From NCBI RefSeq assembly GCF_021654775.1, contig NZ_AP025343.1:1765501-1829500 (forward strand): 64,000 nucleotides of DNA, given 5' to 3'. The translations under genes and the position numbers were made by a program. Source of the stretch: Paenibacillus azoreducens. GTDB lineage: Bacteria > Bacillota > Bacilli > Paenibacillales > Paenibacillaceae. Position 1 is the first letter of the stretch. Each line of letters begins with the position of its first letter. Under the pieces are notes generated by a model, which did no database searches, was not told the DNA's origin, and worked only from the letters and a program-made list of their open reading frames with translations. Shown piece after piece: positions 62,012 through 64,000 of this stretch.

Positions 62012-62029
62012 AATGAGTGTGAACTCATT
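62012..62029 (+). promoter_or_regulatory. hairpin before the immunity transporter genes
   Basis: AATGAGT and ACTCATT form a perfect seven-base stem over GTGA, 21 bases before the lanF start and after lanC. It may be a weak terminator or a regulator site. No clear promoter was identified. Confidence 0.35.
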
Positions 62030-62049
62030 TTGAATGGGGAGGATGGAAT

Positions 62050-62781
62050 ATGAATTATGTTGTGGAAACAATAAATCTTACGAAAGCATACAAAAAACAG
62101 GCAGCTGTTGATGGTGTTCATTTACAGATCAGCAGAGGAAAGGTATTTGGCTTGCTCGGTCCCAACGGGGCCGGAAAGACGACGCTCCTTAAATTGCTTG
62201 TCGGGCTGCTGCGCCCTACCTCGGGTGAGATTAAATTGTTTGGCGAGCCTTGGAGGCGGGAGTCTTTGGCTAGGATAGGCGCATTGATCGAGACGCCGGC
62301 GATTTATGGGCATCTGACAGGGCGCGAGAACCTGCAGGTTCATCAACGGCTGCTCGGTATACCTGTAAGCCGGATTGATCGTGTTCTTGAAATCGTCGGA
62401 CTTCATAAGGTTGACCGCAAAAAGAAAGCGGCTGCTTATTCTTTGGGAATGAAGCAGCGCCTGGGAATTGCTATCGCATTGTTAAACGAACCCGAATTGC
62501 TTATTCTTGATGAACCGACCAACGGTCTTGATCCGCTGGGAATCCGGGAGATGAGAACTCTCATCGAATCTTTTACTGATCAAGGAATAACTGTTATTCT
62601 TTCAAGCCATATTCTCAGCGAGGTGGCTCAAATTGTTCAAGAAGTCGGTATTGTCAGTCACGGGAAATTGCGTTTTCAGGGCACGCTTGATAACTTGATG
62701 ACGCAAGGCAGCGGCCAGGAAAATCTGGAGGAGCTTTTTATGCACTACGTGGACGAAGGCAAGGAGGCACTTTACCGATGA
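62050..62781 (+). CDS. lanF: lanthipeptide immunity ABC ATPase LanF
   Basis: LanF powers removal of the mature peptide from the producer's own membrane. The 243-residue protein has Walker A LLGPNGAGKTTLLKLL, signature YSLGMKQRLGIAIAL, and Walker B LLILDEPTNGLDPLGI. In place of a normal Q-loop it has ALIETPAIYGHLTG; a Glu instead of Gln at this site is a recognised mark of LanF proteins. GGGGAGGATGG precedes the ATG. It overlaps lanE by four bases. Confidence 0.93.
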   Translation: MNYVVETINLTKAYKKQAAVDGVHLQISRGKVFGLLGPNGAGKTTLLKLLVGLLRPTSGEIKLFGEPWRRESLARIGALIETPAIYGHLTGRENLQVHQRLLGIPVSRIDRVLEIVGLHKVDRKKKAAAYSLGMKQRLGIAIALLNEPELLILDEPTNGLDPLGIREMRTLIESFTDQGITVILSSHILSEVAQIVQEVGIVSHGKLRFQGTLDNLMTQGSGQENLEELFMHYVDEGKEALYR

Positions 62782-63533
62782 GATCATTTGTAGGTTCCGA
62801 ATGGCTGAAGTACCGCAGAACGCTAACGCCTTGGCTGGTCGTCGCAGGCCCTTTTATTTTTGCTTTGATGCAGATGGTATTTGGTCTACTTATCCCGGGC
62901 GGTGTAGATTGGTCTCTTGCGCTAATGAATATCTATAATTGGTGGTCTGGTTTTGGTCTCCCTTTTGGAATTATTCTATTGACTGCATTATCCGTATCAT
63001 ATGAAAGAAAAGCGGGAGCCTGGAGGTTGCTTCGCGCTTACCCGGTCAAAGGAGGAAACCTGTATTTTTCGAAATTTATCGTTATAGCGCTACAAACTTT
63101 AATCGCCTGCATTTTCCTCGGGCTTTTCATCATATTGCTTTGCAGCTGGAGTGTTACCGGTACGATACCTTGGGGGCCGATTGCTCTCGGTATAACAATT
63201 TCTTGGCTTACAGCCCTTGCACAAATCGCTTTCATGCTTTGGGCTGCCCATATGTTTGGTTTTGGTCTGACTATCTTAATCGGTTTGGCAGGAATGATTT
63301 GCGGGATCCTGCAAAACAACCGGATTGAAGGATGGATGCTGCTTCCGTGGCAATGGCCGCTTCGAGCATTGGGAGCTCTTTTTGGTTTTCAAACAAACGG
63401 CATGCCACTCGATCCATCCAGTCCACTATTAGACAATAAATTAATTATAACGGCAATAATAGCCAGTCTATCCGTTTGCGTGGCGTTATCTGTCGCAGGA
63501 GCCGCTTGGTTTAAACGGAGGGAGGTTCAGTAA
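62778..63533 (+). CDS. lanE: lanthipeptide immunity permease LanE
   Basis: The 251-residue protein has six membrane segments (for example WLVVAGPFIFALMQMVFGLL) and starts at an ATG overlapping lanF. It opens RSFVGSEWLKYRRTLTPWLV, the usual LanE/MutE start. Together with LanG it forms the channel part of the immunity exporter. Assignment follows from order and fold. Confidence 0.9.
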   Translation: MRSFVGSEWLKYRRTLTPWLVVAGPFIFALMQMVFGLLIPGGVDWSLALMNIYNWWSGFGLPFGIILLTALSVSYERKAGAWRLLRAYPVKGGNLYFSKFIVIALQTLIACIFLGLFIILLCSWSVTGTIPWGPIALGITISWLTALAQIAFMLWAAHMFGFGLTILIGLAGMICGILQNNRIEGWMLLPWQWPLRALGALFGFQTNGMPLDPSSPLLDNKLIITAIIASLSVCVALSVAGAAWFKRREVQ

Positions 63534-63536
63534 CAG

Positions 63537-64000
63537 ATGCTCAGTGGAATATATTCTGAATGGGGGAAATATCGGCGTACGGCAATTCCCTGGATACTGT
63601 TTCTGGTTCCGCTTGCTATCGCGCTTATCCTTTTGAAATATGGGTACCCATATCGATTAGGTAACAGCACATGGACTATAACCCATATTTTTGATAAGAT
63701 TGGAGATATATGGTACGGGGTGTTTCTGCCTTTTTTCTGGGGGCTGATTCCGGGAATGGCTGCAAATCTCGAGGCAAGCGCAGGTCGCTGGATATCGTTG
63801 CGTATCACTAAGGTTTCGCCAGCTAGGCTGTATCTTAGCAAGTTGGCCGTAATCGTCATTTATACAGGGTTAAGTATGTTATGGTTAATTGCTTTGGTAA
63901 TGATCAGTGCAGGGATACTGAACACGACAGGTTCAATGATGAATTGGATGGCTCTCCTTTTGGCTATTGTCGTGGGTTGGATTTCCTCCCTGCCGCTCAT
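63537..64000 (+). CDS. lanG: lanthipeptide immunity permease LanG, cut by the window edge
   Basis: An ATG at 63537 lies three bases after the lanE stop, with GGGAGG upstream. The frame is open to the edge for 154 codons and begins MLSGIYSEWGKYRRTAIPWI, similar in plan to LanE. Two or three further membrane segments are visible, for example LAVIVIYTGLSMLWLIALVM. The C-terminus lies outside the window. Confidence 0.88.
   Translation, partial: MLSGIYSEWGKYRRTAIPWILFLVPLAIALILLKYGYPYRLGNSTWTITHIFDKIGDIWYGVFLPFFWGLIPGMAANLEASAGRWISLRITKVSPARLYLSKLAVIVIYTGLSMLWLIALVMISAGILNTTGSMMNWMALLLAIVVGWISSLPL

Overview
The window most resembles a chromosomal segment from a spore-forming Firmicute of the Paenibacillaceae, probably Paenibacillus. 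Three things point there: late-sporulation genes (GerE, CgeB-like and YheC/YheD-like proteins, a YhcN/YlaJ-type lipoprotein), an operon matching Bacillus subtilis sigY-yxlCDEFG gene for gene, and AGGAGG-type ribosome sites with many GTG and TTG starts. The genus is inferred from gene content, not from a marker gene. No rRNA, tRNA, CRISPR array or intact insertion sequence was seen.

Positions 1-33300 form a large late-sporulation surface region. It begins with a truncated YheC/YheD-like coat gene. Next comes a 1682-residue protein made mostly of 145 gapless ten-residue repeats with a tail resembling the WIAG type. A long run of glycosyltransferases (GT2, GT4, GT-D and CgeB-like), three small helical proteins and a very basic protein follow. 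Nucleotide-sugar enzymes are also present: an RmlA-type thymidylyltransferase, a 2-epimerase plus 4,6-dehydratase plus RmlD-like reductase set that could make UDP-L-QuiNAc or a related sugar, and two further SDR epimerases. An ExsC-like exosporium candidate and several unknown small proteins complete the region. Sequences matching the mother-cell sigma-K pattern (AC, 16-17 bases, CATANNNTA) precede several units. Five proteins share a tyrosine/phenylalanine-x-x-glycine tetrad array and several carry lysine/arginine-rich ends, so I read the region as a dedicated assembly line that builds and glycosylates a fibrous spore surface.

Positions 33400-43400 carry nagA-nagB with an RpiR regulator and its operator, an efeO-efeB-efeU iron-uptake operon with a perfect Fur box, gerE with a matching sigma-K promoter, and a small membrane protein. 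Positions 42374-48110 hold a sucrose/fructan-type operon (LacI regulator, binding protein, two permeases, GH32 hydrolase) with a palindromic operator over its promoter. Then come a class C-type serine hydrolase, a probable gene fragment and a small DUF6199-like membrane protein.

Positions 50475-53699 are the sigY operon with an ECF-type promoter, followed by an unknown anchored protein and gpmA. From 55303 to the right edge lies an AT-richer class I lanthipeptide cluster, lanA-B-T-C-F-E-G, cut off inside lanG. The precursor keeps the nisin/subtilin ring A/B layout but has a different C-terminal half. No leader peptidase or two-component regulator lies within the window.

A dispersed intergenic foldback element with CCCCGCAAAG/CTTTGCGGGG ends occurs three times inside the spore-surface region (about 1.2, 14.4 and 25.4 kb).
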